Assembly (NCBI GenBank): GCA_002483425.1
Contig: DLHW01000003.1
Location: forward strand, 1-14,189
DNA from: Methylococcaceae bacterium UBA7658
GTDB lineage: Bacteria > Pseudomonadota > Gammaproteobacteria > Methylococcales > Methylomonadaceae
DNA: 14,189 bases
Direction of reading: 5' to 3'
Made by a program: the position numbers and the translations under genes. The notes under the pieces are model-generated. The model searched no databases and was not told the origin of the DNA. It saw only the letters and a program-made list of their open reading frames with translations. Positions 6,515 to 14,121 of the stretch are shown here, piece after piece (the first letter of the stretch is position 1; every line of letters starts with the position of its first letter).

Positions 6515-7408
6515 ATGGGTTCGGGCAAATTTCTTTCCGTTTTTACCCCTGCGACGGAACAGCAGAGAAAAGAAAATTTCGAAGATTACTGGGTTTTTAC
6601 TCAGCAACACGGCGGTGAATTAATTGAGGCCGAAAAAGATTTAGCCAAAAAGCGCGCTCGCCTTAAATATTTTGAAGACAATCCAGTGTGTTTGCGCAAG
6701 CCGTTGGCGGATCCGGATGCGTTTTACCGGAATTATATCGAGATGAAAGACGATCCGCTTACGCTTGATCGTTTAACGTTGATGTTAACCGGTATCTATA
6801 AATTTGCCCGCCACGAATGGGTGGGTATTAAAGGCGCTTGGGATGTGGTTCCCGATATGGCCAATTCTCATTCGGTAGAAGATAAAATCAGCCGGGTGCA
6901 TTTGGCTGAAGAGTTTTGTCACGGCCGCTTGTTTAACGAAATGCTTAGGACTTGTGGTTTGGACAGGGTGGAATGGGTGCCGCTAACGCCTTGGAAAGAA
7001 TGGGTTTACGAACAATTTCCAAAGTTACCGGGTTTCCTGATGGACGCTCCAGCGTTTGTAACTGAACTAATGGGGGTATCTTTCTACTTGCATCTGGATC
7101 GTTTATTCGATGATGTATTGGCGGACGAACCCGAAGTGAAGCAGCGTCTTCGCGAACTCTTGAATGAAATCACCATCGACGAAGTTGCTCATGTCGGTCA
7201 GAGACGAAACTTTCTCGGGCCGATTGCGACCAAGATTTCAAAAATGCTGGTCGTGCCTTTATTCACTATGTTTTATAAAGATATTCCAGAATTCGCCCAA
7301 TTGTTCGATGTTGATCGGATGATTAAAGACGGCTTAGCGTTCGATTTTACGGCAGTTCCCGAGGAGTTGGTAGGAAAGAGCTGGATACCTTCTTATTGTA
7401 AAGCTTAA
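6515..7408 (+). CDS. Ferritin-like diiron protein of unknown function inside the ccm operon
   Basis: I do not recognise a named family. The 297-residue protein shows the ligand pattern of ferritin-like diiron carboxylate proteins: Glu101 (His-Glu-Trp), Glu133-x-x-His136, Glu184 (Thr-Glu-Leu-Met-Gly) and Glu223-x-x-His226 (Asp-Glu-Val-Ala-His). The E-ExxH-E-ExxH order and helix spacing fit a four-helix bundle with two irons. Oxygenases, N-oxygenases such as AurF, desaturases and iron-storage proteins share this fold, so the reaction cannot be assigned. There is no signal peptide and no clear membrane segment apart from a mildly hydrophobic stretch near 244-254. I chose the ATG at 6515 because TGGAG at 6501-6505 sits well before it. 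The frame is open back to 6422, but that part overlaps ccmB and is not protein-like. Spacing is 50 bases after ccmB and 47 before ccmC, looser than the other ccm junctions. It may handle iron or oxygen near heme assembly, or simply share the transcript. Confidence 0.85.
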   Translation: MGSGKFLSVFTPATEQQRKENFEDYWVFTQQHGGELIEAEKDLAKKRARLKYFEDNPVCLRKPLADPDAFYRNYIEMKDDPLTLDRLTLMLTGIYKFARHEWVGIKGAWDVVPDMANSHSVEDKISRVHLAEEFCHGRLFNEMLRTCGLDRVEWVPLTPWKEWVYEQFPKLPGFLMDAPAFVTELMGVSFYLHLDRLFDDVLADEPEVKQRLRELLNEITIDEVAHVGQRRNFLGPIATKISKMLVVPLFTMFYKDIPEFAQLFDVDRMIKDGLAFDFTAVPEELVGKSWIPSYCKA

Positions 7409-7455
7409 GCAGCTTGTTGTCAGCGTTAGTCGTAACAAAGATTGAGTTATCCGAT

Positions 7456-8223
7456 ATGTTTTTAGTACCCGATGCGGTCGTCCGGTTTTTTCACCGGATG
7501 GCGTCGCCGCCCCATTTTTATGCTTTTACCGAAAGGTTAATGCCGTGGCTGACCGTGATTTTTACCTTATTAATAGTGGCCGGACTTTACGGTGGATTGT
7601 ACCTGGCGCCTGCGGATTACCAGCAAGGGGACAGTTACCGGATCATTTATATCCATGTGCCTGCGGCTTGGATGTCGTTGTTTATCTATGTGGTGATGGC
7701 TATTACCGGCGGTATCGGTTTGATTTGGCGCATGAAGCTGGCGGAAGTGATCTTGATTAGCAGCGCCCCTATCGGCGCGAGTTTTACCTTTCTGGCCTTA
7801 GTGACCGGATCGCTATGGGGCAAGCCCATGTGGGGTGCTTGGTGGGTGTGGGACGCAAGGTTAACCTCCGAATTGATCCTGTTGTTTTTATACCTCGGCG
7901 TTATTGGACTGTACGGCGCAATCGACGATAAGCGCTCGGCTTCCAGAGCAGTTGCTATTCTAGCGCTAGTCGGCGTGGTTAACATCCCCATCATCCATTA
8001 TTCGGTCGAATGGTGGAATACGCTGCATCAAGGCCCGACCGTTACGAAAATGGACAAGCCGTCGATCCATGTGTCGATGCTGACGCCGTTGTTATTGATG
8101 GCGCTGGCGTTCAAGGTTTATTACGTGATCGCCATGATGCTGCGGGCTCAGGTCGAGTTACTGCAACGAGAACGCAATTCGCAATGGGCTAAAGCCAAAG
8201 CCCTCGAAGAGGGCGGATTATGA
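7456..8223 (+). CDS. ccmC: Heme handling protein CcmC
   Basis: CcmC binds heme on the periplasmic face of the inner membrane and loads it on CcmE. The 255-residue protein aligns well in my memory with E. coli CcmC. It has six membrane segments, the tryptophan-rich motif at 129-139 (Trp-Trp-Val-Trp-Asp-Ala-Arg-Leu-Thr-Ser-Glu) and the two flanking heme-ligand histidines at 67 (Ile-His-Val-Pro-Ala) and 181 (Ile-Ile-His-Tyr-Ser). The Ala-Asp-Tyr-Gln-Gln-Gly segment at 53-58 is also typical. A TTG at 7414 would add 14 residues; I prefer the ATG at 7456, which gives the usual N-terminus and has GAG nine bases upstream. The stop overlaps the ccmD ATG by four bases. Confidence 0.95.
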   Translation: MFLVPDAVVRFFHRMASPPHFYAFTERLMPWLTVIFTLLIVAGLYGGLYLAPADYQQGDSYRIIYIHVPAAWMSLFIYVVMAITGGIGLIWRMKLAEVILISSAPIGASFTFLALVTGSLWGKPMWGAWWVWDARLTSELILLFLYLGVIGLYGAIDDKRSASRAVAILALVGVVNIPIIHYSVEWWNTLHQGPTVTKMDKPSIHVSMLTPLLLMALAFKVYYVIAMMLRAQVELLQRERNSQWAKAKALEEGGL

Positions 8224-8384
8224 GTTTGCAAGAATTTCTGGCAATGGGCGGATACGCCTTTTATGTCTGGACATCGTATGGTATCGCTACCATTGTGTTG
8301 GTTGTTAATGTACTATTGCCAATTTTCCAGCGCAGAAAATTTTTACGGCAACAAGCCCTTAAGCAAAAACGGCAGCCTTTATGA
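8220..8384 (+). CDS. ccmD: Heme exporter small subunit CcmD
   Basis: CcmD is the small membrane protein that holds CcmC, CcmAB and holo-CcmE together. This 54-residue reading frame overlaps ccmC by four bases (ATGA) and ccmE by four bases (ATGA). It has the classical layout: a short start with Met-Gly-Gly-Tyr-Ala-Phe-Tyr-Val-Trp, one membrane segment at about 13-35 with the conserved Ser-Tyr-Gly, and a basic cytosolic tail (Gln-Arg-Arg-Lys and following) rich in Arg, Lys and Gln. Size and position are as expected, so despite its shortness the call is firm. Confidence 0.92.
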   Translation: MSLQEFLAMGGYAFYVWTSYGIATIVLVVNVLLPIFQRRKFLRQQALKQKRQPL

Positions 8385-8830
8385 AACCCGCAAGAAAACA
8401 ACGCTTGCTCCTGATTAGTCTGATGGTCGCCGGGGCAGGACTCGCCACGGCATTCGCGCTAAAATCGTTCAACGATAATCTGATGTATTTTTTTCCGCCA
8501 AAGGACGTGGTGGAAGGCAAAGCGCCTAAAGACGCGTTGTTCCGGTTGGGCGGCATGGTCGTTAACGGCTCGGTCGAACGTCCGGGCAACGGCATGACGG
8601 TGCGTTTTAAGCTCACGGATTACGAAAAAGAAGTCATGGTCGAATATACCGGTATTTTGCCGGACTTATTCCGGGAAGGCCAAGGCATTGTGGCGCACGG
8701 CAGATTGAATCCGCAAGGCGTCTTTGTCGCCGAAGAAGTGCTGGCGAAACACGATGAAAACTATATGCCGCCGGAAGTGAAAGCGAGCTTGAAACAGCCG
8801 GAAACACCCACAACCGGACAGGCGCAATGA
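8381..8830 (+). CDS. ccmE: Periplasmic heme chaperone CcmE
   Basis: CcmE covalently binds heme and carries it from CcmC to CcmF. The 149-residue protein has an N-terminal membrane anchor at about 9-26, then a beta-barrel (OB-fold) periplasmic domain. The heme-attachment histidine is H124, within Leu-Ala-Lys-His-Asp-Glu-Asn-Tyr. Tyr128, the heme-iron ligand position, is also present, so this is the common His-type CcmE and not the Cys-type variant. The C-terminal tail is Pro/Thr/Gln-rich and flexible, as usual. The start overlaps ccmD and the stop overlaps ccmF, each by four bases. Confidence 0.95.
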   Translation: MKPARKQRLLLISLMVAGAGLATAFALKSFNDNLMYFFPPKDVVEGKAPKDALFRLGGMVVNGSVERPGNGMTVRFKLTDYEKEVMVEYTGILPDLFREGQGIVAHGRLNPQGVFVAEEVLAKHDENYMPPEVKASLKQPETPTTGQAQ

Positions 8831-10764
8831 TTCCCGAACTCGGCCATTTTTCGCTAATTTTAGCGTTGTGCATGGCGGTCATTCTTGCCGTTGTGCCGAT
8901 TACCGGCGCCATCCGTTCCGTCTCCGGCTGGATTGCCGTCGCCCGGCCTGCCGCTTACGGTCAATTGCTATTCATGGCGCTGGCTTACGGTTGCCTGACT
9001 CACGGTTTTTTGACGCACGATTTTTCCGTGCAATATGTGGCGATGAATTCAAATACCGCGTTGCCGGTGTTGTACTTGTTTTCGGGCGTTTGGGGCGCAC
9101 ACGAGGGTTCGTTGTTACTCTGGGCCTTGGTTTTGTCGATCTGGACGGCCTGCGTCGCCCGGTTCAGCCGGACCATTCCCGATTCGACCGTCGCCCGGGT
9201 GCTGGGCGTCATGGGCTTGGTTGCTATCGGCTTTATCCTGTTTTTGCTATTGACCTCCAATCCGTTCGTACGGCTGTTTCCGTCTCCGGTCGAAGGCCGC
9301 GACCTTAATCCTTTGCTTCAAGACCCTGGTTTGGCTATCCATCCACCCATGCTTTATATGGGCTACGTCGGTTTTTCGGTGGCCTTCGCCTTTGCGATTG
9401 CCGCCCTCATGCAAGGCCGTTTGGATGCGGCTTGGGCGCGCTGGTCCAGACCGTGGACGACGGTGGCGTGGACTTTCCTAACGCTGGGCATTGCCTTGGG
9501 TAGCTGGTGGGCGTATTACGAACTGGGCTGGGGCGGCTGGTGGTTTTGGGATCCGGTCGAAAACGCCTCGTTCATGCCTTGGCTGGTCGGCACGGCGTTG
9601 ATCCATTCCCTGGCGGCGACCGAAAAGCGCGGCGTATTTAAAACTTGGACGGTATTGCTGGCGATTTTCGCTTTTTCCTTGAGTTTACTAGGTACGTTTT
9701 TAGTGCGTTCCGGCGTTTTAACCTCCGTTCACGCCTTTGCTAGCGATCCCGCCAGAGGGGTGTTTATTCTGGTGTTTTTGGCGCTTGTCGTCGGTGGCTC
9801 CTTGCTGTTGTATGCGGTGAGGGCGCCTGCCGTCAAGTCCAGCGCCACCTTCGAGACGGTATCGCGCGAATCAGTCATCTTAATCAACAACGTCCTGCTG
9901 GTCGTGACTGCCGCCAGCATCCTGCTCGGGACGCTGTACCCGCTTGCTATCGATGCTTTAGGTCTGGGCAAGATTTCGGTAGGCCCGCCTTATTTCAACG
10001 CCGTTTTCATTCCGTTAATGGCGCCGATTGCCGTTGCTGTCGGCGCCGGGATGCTATTGCGTTGGAAACGCGATAGCCTTGGCGAACTCGCCGTTCGCAT
10101 CAAATGGTTGATTGTTGTTTGCATAACCGGCGGTTTAGCTTTGCCCTTGCTGATGCCGTTTTATTCCTGGGCTGCCGCATTGGGATTAACCTTGGCGCTG
10201 TGGACTGTTGCGATGACAGGCTTGTCGTTTATCGATCGCTTGGGCGAAAAAGGCTGGTCGTGGGGGCGTTTAACTAAAATCCCGGCGGCTTTTTACGGTA
10301 TGACGCTGGCGCATCTCGGCATTGCCGTCTTTGTCGTAGGGATTACGTTGACATCGGTTTACAGTGTGGAAAAAGACATCCGCTTAGCGCCCGGCGAGAC
10401 TGTCGATATGTCGGGCTATGTGTTCAAATTTCACGAGGTCAAACAAACCGAAGGTCCCAACTACATCGCCCAGCAAGGATTTTTGACGGTCAGCCACGGC
10501 GGCGATGACATCGCTAAACTGGAACCGCAAAAGCGGGTTTACCGGGTGCAAAAAATGCCGATGACCGAAGCCGCCATCGACGCCGGATTATTCAAAGACC
10601 TGTTCGTGGCCCTCGGCGAACCGCTCGGCAATGAAGGAGCTTGGAGTTTCCGGATTTATTTCAAATCCTTCATCCGATGGATTTGGCTGGGCGCAATTTT
10701 CATGGCGGCCGGCGGTTTTTGCGCGACGTTCGATAGGCGCTATCGGATCAAAAAAGCGGTATAG
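8827..10764 (+). CDS. ccmF: Cytochrome c heme lyase subunit CcmF
   Basis: CcmF is the large membrane core of the holocytochrome c synthetase. It takes heme from CcmE and joins it to apocytochrome c. The length, 645 residues, is normal. The tryptophan-rich motif sits at 238-248 (Trp-Trp-Phe-Trp-Asp-Pro-Val-Glu-Asn-Ala-Ser). The four conserved histidines are all present, at 172 (Ala-Ile-His-Pro-Pro), 260 (Leu-Ile-His-Ser), 302 (Ser-Val-His-Ala) and 496 (Leu-Ala-His-Leu), matching the two heme-ligand pairs known for E. coli CcmF. Many membrane segments are visible, plus a large periplasmic domain between about 515 and 610 before the last helix. Overlaps ccmE by four bases. The next gene is not ccmG, as expected, but an AT-rich NYN-domain gene three bases later. 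Confidence 0.96.
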   Translation: MIPELGHFSLILALCMAVILAVVPITGAIRSVSGWIAVARPAAYGQLLFMALAYGCLTHGFLTHDFSVQYVAMNSNTALPVLYLFSGVWGAHEGSLLLWALVLSIWTACVARFSRTIPDSTVARVLGVMGLVAIGFILFLLLTSNPFVRLFPSPVEGRDLNPLLQDPGLAIHPPMLYMGYVGFSVAFAFAIAALMQGRLDAAWARWSRPWTTVAWTFLTLGIALGSWWAYYELGWGGWWFWDPVENASFMPWLVGTALIHSLAATEKRGVFKTWTVLLAIFAFSLSLLGTFLVRSGVLTSVHAFASDPARGVFILVFLALVVGGSLLLYAVRAPAVKSSATFETVSRESVILINNVLLVVTAASILLGTLYPLAIDALGLGKISVGPPYFNAVFIPLMAPIAVAVGAGMLLRWKRDSLGELAVRIKWLIVVCITGGLALPLLMPFYSWAAALGLTLALWTVAMTGLSFIDRLGEKGWSWGRLTKIPAAFYGMTLAHLGIAVFVVGITLTSVYSVEKDIRLAPGETVDMSGYVFKFHEVKQTEGPNYIAQQGFLTVSHGGDDIAKLEPQKRVYRVQKMPMTEAAIDAGLFKDLFVALGEPLGNEGAWSFRIYFKSFIRWIWLGAIFMAAGGFCATFDRRYRIKKAV

Positions 10765-10767
10765 CCG

Positions 10768-11565
10768 ATGAATATTGAAGTAAAACGTTTTGCTTTATTA
10801 ATTGACGCAGATAATGCTCAAGCAACAGCTATAGACGACATCCTTACGGAAACTGCAAGGTATGGCGATGTTACCTCAAGACGATGTTACGGTGATTGGA
10901 CTGACAACAAATTAAATAAATGGAAAGAAGTTTTAAATAAAAATGCTATACAACCGATACAACAATTTGCTTACACAATAGGAAAAAATGCAACGGACTC
11001 TGCATTGATTATCGATGCCATGGATTTGCTCTACACAGGAAAATTTAATGGCTTTTTTCTTGTTTCCAGCGATAGCGATTTTACTAAATTAGCAACTCGT
11101 CTAAGGGAAGCAGGACTCGAGGTAATCGGTATTGGACGGTCAACGACACCCGAAGCATTCAGATCGGCTTGTAATAAATTCATCTTTACTGAAACTATTA
11201 CTCAAGATGTGAGTAAAGAAGATACCAATAAGGAAGAAAAAGCTCATGAATTATTGAATACATTTTCTGTTTCTCCAGAAAAAAAAGAACTCTTAAAGAC
11301 ACAAGCAAAAGCAGAACCTAATAAAAAATTAAAAAAAATAATAGTTGATGCCATTAATTCTACTTCGGAAGATGATGGATGGGCTTATCTAGGCGAAGTT
11401 GGAAGCTATATAAGCCGAATCGATACTTCATTTGACCCAAGAAATTATGGGGTATCTAAACTTAGCACTTTAATCAAGTCGTTAAGTTATATTGATTACA
11501 AAGAATTAAAAGGTAAAAACGGGCATATAAGGCCGTTTCTTAAGTTAAAAGATAATAATGCTTAA
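10768..11565 (+). CDS. NYN-domain (LabA/DUF88-type) and OST-HTH/LOTUS protein inserted between ccmF and ccmG
   Basis: This 265-residue protein has two domains. Residues 6-143 form a NYN domain (PIN-like nuclease fold, LabA/DUF88 type): Leu-Ile-Asp-Ala-Asp-Asn at 11-16, Thr-Asp-Ser-Ala at 76-79, Ser-Ser-Asp-Ser-Asp-Phe at 100-105 and the Gly-Leu-Glu-Val-Ile-Gly-Ile-Gly strand at 116-123. The acidic residues D13, D15, D77, D102 and D104 that would bind a divalent metal are kept. After a charged linker rich in Lys and Glu (about 146-186), residues 187-260 look like an OST-HTH/LOTUS RNA-binding domain, with the Gly-Trp-Ala-Tyr-Leu-Gly, Phe-Asp-Pro-Arg-Asn-Tyr-Gly and Lys-Leu-Ser-Thr-Leu-Ile pieces of that family. 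A cytosolic RNA nuclease or RNA-binding regulator is inferred; no substrate is known. The gene is clearly AT-richer than its neighbours (13 of 60 G+C at 11281-11340, against 39 of 60 at 9481-9540 in ccmF) and uses AGA and ATA codons, suggesting later acquisition. It starts 3 bases after ccmF and overlaps ccmG by 8. Confidence 0.9.
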   Translation: MNIEVKRFALLIDADNAQATAIDDILTETARYGDVTSRRCYGDWTDNKLNKWKEVLNKNAIQPIQQFAYTIGKNATDSALIIDAMDLLYTGKFNGFFLVSSDSDFTKLATRLREAGLEVIGIGRSTTPEAFRSACNKFIFTETITQDVSKEDTNKEEKAHELLNTFSVSPEKKELLKTQAKAEPNKKLKKIIVDAINSTSEDDGWAYLGEVGSYISRIDTSFDPRNYGVSKLSTLIKSLSYIDYKELKGKNGHIRPFLKLKDNNA

Positions 11566-12088
11566 ATATATTATCCCTCTCATATTATTCGTCGTAATCG
11601 CGGTATTTCTTGCTCTTGGTTTGAAATTAAAACCCAACGAAATCCCGTCGCCGTTATTAAACAAACCCGCTCCCGCATTTACCGCGCCAAAATTAACCGC
11701 GCCGGAGCAAAAGTTGTCGCCAGAGGATTTGAAAGGCAAGGTCTGGTTGCTGAATGTTTGGGCGTCCTGGTGCGTTTCGTGCCGTGAGGAGCATCCGGTG
11801 CTCAACCAAATGGCGAAACAGCAAGCCGCAATCATTATCGGACTGAATTACAAAGACGATCCAGAAGCCGGAAAAAGCTGGCTGTCTACCTTGGGCAATC
11901 CCTATAACGACAGCGTGATGGATCGGGATGGACGGATCGGCATCGATTGGGGCGTGTACGGCGTACCGGAAACCTTTGTGATGGATAAACAAGGCATCGT
12001 GCGTTACAAACATACCGGACCCGTTACTGGGGACGACGTGCAAATGACCTTTCTTCCCTTGATTGCCAAGTTGCAAGGTGAACCTTAA
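11558..12088 (+). CDS. ccmG: Thiol:disulfide interchange protein CcmG/DsbE
   Basis: CcmG is a membrane-anchored periplasmic thioredoxin that keeps the apocytochrome c CxxCH cysteines, or the CcmH disulfide, reduced. The 176-residue protein has an N-terminal anchor at about 4-22 and a thioredoxin fold with the active site Trp-Cys-Val-Ser-Cys (C72 and C75). Typical CcmG traits are the Arg-Glu-Glu-His-Pro after the active site, the Gly-Leu-Asn-Tyr-Lys-Asp segment and the Gly-Val-Pro-Glu-Thr cis-proline loop. The ATG lies inside the 3' end of the NYN gene (8-base overlap) and has no good ribosome binding site, so ccmG translation probably depends on ribosomes finishing the NYN gene. The stop shares one base with ccmH. 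Confidence 0.95.
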   Translation: MLKYIIPLILFVVIAVFLALGLKLKPNEIPSPLLNKPAPAFTAPKLTAPEQKLSPEDLKGKVWLLNVWASWCVSCREEHPVLNQMAKQQAAIIIGLNYKDDPEAGKSWLSTLGNPYNDSVMDRDGRIGIDWGVYGVPETFVMDKQGIVRYKHTGPVTGDDVQMTFLPLIAKLQGEP

Positions 12089-12555
12089 TGAAACATTGGC
12101 TGCCGCTGGCGTTGTTGGCGCTATCTTTACAAGCTAAAGCGGTCGATACTTACCGGCTCCCCGATCCCGCCCAGCAAAAAACCTACGAAAGCATTATTTC
12201 GGAATTGCGTTGTCTGGTGTGCCAAAATCAGACCATAGCCGATTCCAATGCCGAACTTGCCGCCGACTTGCGCCGCCAAGTGTTTGAAATGCTGCAACAA
12301 GGAAAATCCAAAGACGAGATACACCAATTCATGACCCAGCGATACGGCGATTTTGTGTTGTATAACCCGCCCTTCAAAGCTAAAACCGGTTTGTTGTGGC
12401 TGGGACCGTTGGTTTTTCTAATGATCGGTTTCGCCGTGCTGGTTATCTTCCAGCGCCGCAAAAAGAAAGCCGGGACGGTTGTTTTCGATAAAGACAAACA
12501 AGAAAGAATCCGCCGCCTGCTGTCGGAAAATACTGAGAACGGGGAACAATCTTGA
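12088..12555 (+). CDS. ccmH: Cytochrome c maturation thiol reductase CcmH
   Basis: CcmH (CycL type) reduces or complexes apocytochrome c thiols on the periplasmic side. The 155-residue protein has a signal peptide (about 1-18, Leu-Gln-Ala-Lys-Ala-Val), the family motif Leu-Arg-Cys-Leu-Val-Cys-Gln-Asn-Gln (C42 and C45), a three-helix domain to about 100, and one membrane segment at about 107-125 followed by a basic cytosolic tail. It lacks the TPR part found in the fused E. coli CcmH; that part is the next gene, ccmI, as in Pseudomonas and many other Gammaproteobacteria. The start shares one base with the ccmG stop. Confidence 0.95.
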   Translation: MKHWLPLALLALSLQAKAVDTYRLPDPAQQKTYESIISELRCLVCQNQTIADSNAELAADLRRQVFEMLQQGKSKDEIHQFMTQRYGDFVLYNPPFKAKTGLLWLGPLVFLMIGFAVLVIFQRRKKKAGTVVFDKDKQERIRRLLSENTENGEQS

Positions 12556-13799
12556 CTATCCTCTTTTGGCTGATCGCCGCCACAATGGTGCTGGTAGCAG
12601 TGTCGATTGTGCTCATTCCATTGTTACGCGCTGAGAGCGCAACGCAAGCCGACGACCTAGATCAGCGCAACATCAATATCGCCCGCGAACGTCTGACCGG
12701 ATTGAAAGCTAATTTGGCGGCGGGAGGAATCAGCCAGGGGCAATACGATGAACAGGTTGCCGAACTGGAACTGGCCTTGAGCGACGACCTGGAACTGGCG
12801 TCGCCCGCGGTTAAAGCGCAAGGTCAAGGACGCTGGTTGGCTTATGTGTTACTGGTCGCCGTACCCGTGCTGTCGGCTGGACTGTATTGGATTTTGGGGG
12901 ATTACGGCGCGATAACCCGTGCCGGCGATCCCGGTCAAATGGCACAAGCTGATGAAACAAATGCCGGAATGCCCAGCCCGGAGGCTATCAATCAAATGGT
13001 GGTTAAGCTATCGGAAAAGTTGAAGTCGGAGCCTAACAACCTGGAAGGCTGGTTGATGCTAGGCCGGTCTTATAAGGTGTTGCAACGGTACCGCGAATCC
13101 GTGGAAGCATTTGCGCAAGCAAACAAAATAGCCGGCGAAAAAACCGAAGTTATGCTGCCTTATGCCGAAGCGCTCGCGTTGGTTGGCAACGGCAATTGGT
13201 CTGGGTTGCCTAAGGAGCTGGTCATGAAGGTTTTGGCCAAGGAGCCTGAACATCCCGGCGCTTTATGGTTTGCGGCGCTGTTAAATGCTCAGCAAGGCGA
13301 TAAAAAAACCGCAGTGACGTACTTAAAAAAATTGGAAGCGATACTGCCTGCCGATTCGCCTGATAAACAGCAAATTCACGAGATTATTGTCAATACCGGG
13401 GGCGAGTCTGCCCGGTCTTCAGCTAAACCGGAGCCGTCCGGCGGCGGCTCTAATACTGTAGTGACGATCCAAGTCGGTTTGGCGGCGGAATTGCAATCCG
13501 AAGCCAAGCCGGAAGACACGGTTTTTATTTACGCCCAAGCATTATCCGGGCCAAAGATGCCGCTGGCGATTATCCGCAAACGGGTAAGCGAGCTGCCGCT
13601 AACTGTTAATTTGTCGGATGCCGATTCCATGATGTCTAATATGAGGCTGTCCGCCTTCAAAGACGTTAGGCTACTGGCGCGGATTTCCAAATCCGGGACT
13701 GCCATGCCGCAAGCGGGTGATTTGATCGGCACGGTCGAGTCTGTCAAACTTGCCGATAAGTCTAGCCATAAGATAGTCATCAACAGCCGGGTCGACTAG
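12552..13799 (+). CDS. ccmI: Apocytochrome c chaperone CcmI
   Basis: CcmI (CycH) binds the C-terminal helix of apocytochrome c and delivers it to CcmF/CcmH. The 415-residue protein has two membrane segments, at about 3-24 and 97-115. They enclose a cytosolic leucine-zipper-like loop with the family's Asn-Ile-x-x-Ala-Arg-Glu-Arg-Leu segment. A periplasmic TPR region follows at about 150-285 (Trp-Leu-Met-Leu-Gly-Arg-Ser-Tyr and its repeats), and a C-terminal CcmI domain with beta-strands at about 302-415. The start is a TTG whose second and third bases overlap the ccmH TGA (12553-12555), with GGGGAAC upstream as ribosome binding site. This TTG is the best in-frame start and gives the expected N-terminal membrane segment. 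Confidence 0.92.
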   Translation: MTILFWLIAATMVLVAVSIVLIPLLRAESATQADDLDQRNINIARERLTGLKANLAAGGISQGQYDEQVAELELALSDDLELASPAVKAQGQGRWLAYVLLVAVPVLSAGLYWILGDYGAITRAGDPGQMAQADETNAGMPSPEAINQMVVKLSEKLKSEPNNLEGWLMLGRSYKVLQRYRESVEAFAQANKIAGEKTEVMLPYAEALALVGNGNWSGLPKELVMKVLAKEPEHPGALWFAALLNAQQGDKKTAVTYLKKLEAILPADSPDKQQIHEIIVNTGGESARSSAKPEPSGGGSNTVVTIQVGLAAELQSEAKPEDTVFIYAQALSGPKMPLAIIRKRVSELPLTVNLSDADSMMSNMRLSAFKDVRLLARISKSGTAMPQAGDLIGTVESVKLADKSSHKIVINSRVD

Positions 13800-13843
13800 C
13801 TAGCGATTTTCGGGGCAATGGCGGATTTACAGTTTACTGCACT

Positions 13844-14047
13844 ATGAGCGAGCAGCGGTTAATCGAGCTGGAAATCAAGGCGGCTTATCAAGACGATTTG
13901 CTGCAAGAATTGAATCAAGTTATTATCAGGCAGCAGCAGCAAATCTACAAACTGGAACAGACCTGTCGGCTTCTACACGAACGCATCAATAACTTGTATC
14001 CGGCAAAGACCGATGCCGCCGCCGAGCCGCCGCCACCCCATTATTAA
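13844..14047 (+). CDS. slyX: SlyX family protein
   Basis: This 67-residue protein is a short coiled coil (about 5-50, rich in Leu, Gln and Glu heptads) followed by a flexible Ala/Pro-rich tail ending in Pro-Pro-Pro-His-Tyr, the hallmark ending of SlyX. Its molecular role is not known. In E. coli slyX is next to slyD, a peptidyl-prolyl isomerase, but not here. It follows ccmI by 44 bases, without a clear ribosome binding site, so it may be the last gene of the ccm transcript or have its own start. Length is typical. Confidence 0.88.
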   Translation: MSEQRLIELEIKAAYQDDLLQELNQVIIRQQQQIYKLEQTCRLLHERINNLYPAKTDAAAEPPPPHY

Positions 14048-14051
14048 TTCC

Positions 14052-14073
14052 GGCTATAACCGATGATATAGCC
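14052..14073 (+). terminator. Hairpin after slyX, possible transcript end
   Basis: GGCTATA (14052-14058) pairs perfectly with TATAGCC (14067-14073) around an eight-base loop, just five bases after the slyX stop. No T-run follows, only a G-rich stretch, so it is not a textbook rho-independent terminator. It may protect the 3' end or act with Rho. Confidence 0.35.
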
Positions 14074-14121
14074 CGCTAGAGGGGGGTAAGGCTTATTATT
14101 AAGTCAATATCCGGTCTGTTA

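Noticed and set aside
7414..7455. TTG start for ccmC
   Set aside because: The ATG at 7456 gives the usual N-terminal length and has an acceptable GAG upstream.
10741..11580. Mobile element carrying the NYN gene
   Set aside because: I see no transposase, terminal inverted repeats or target duplication at its boundaries, so only transfer of the gene itself can be suggested.
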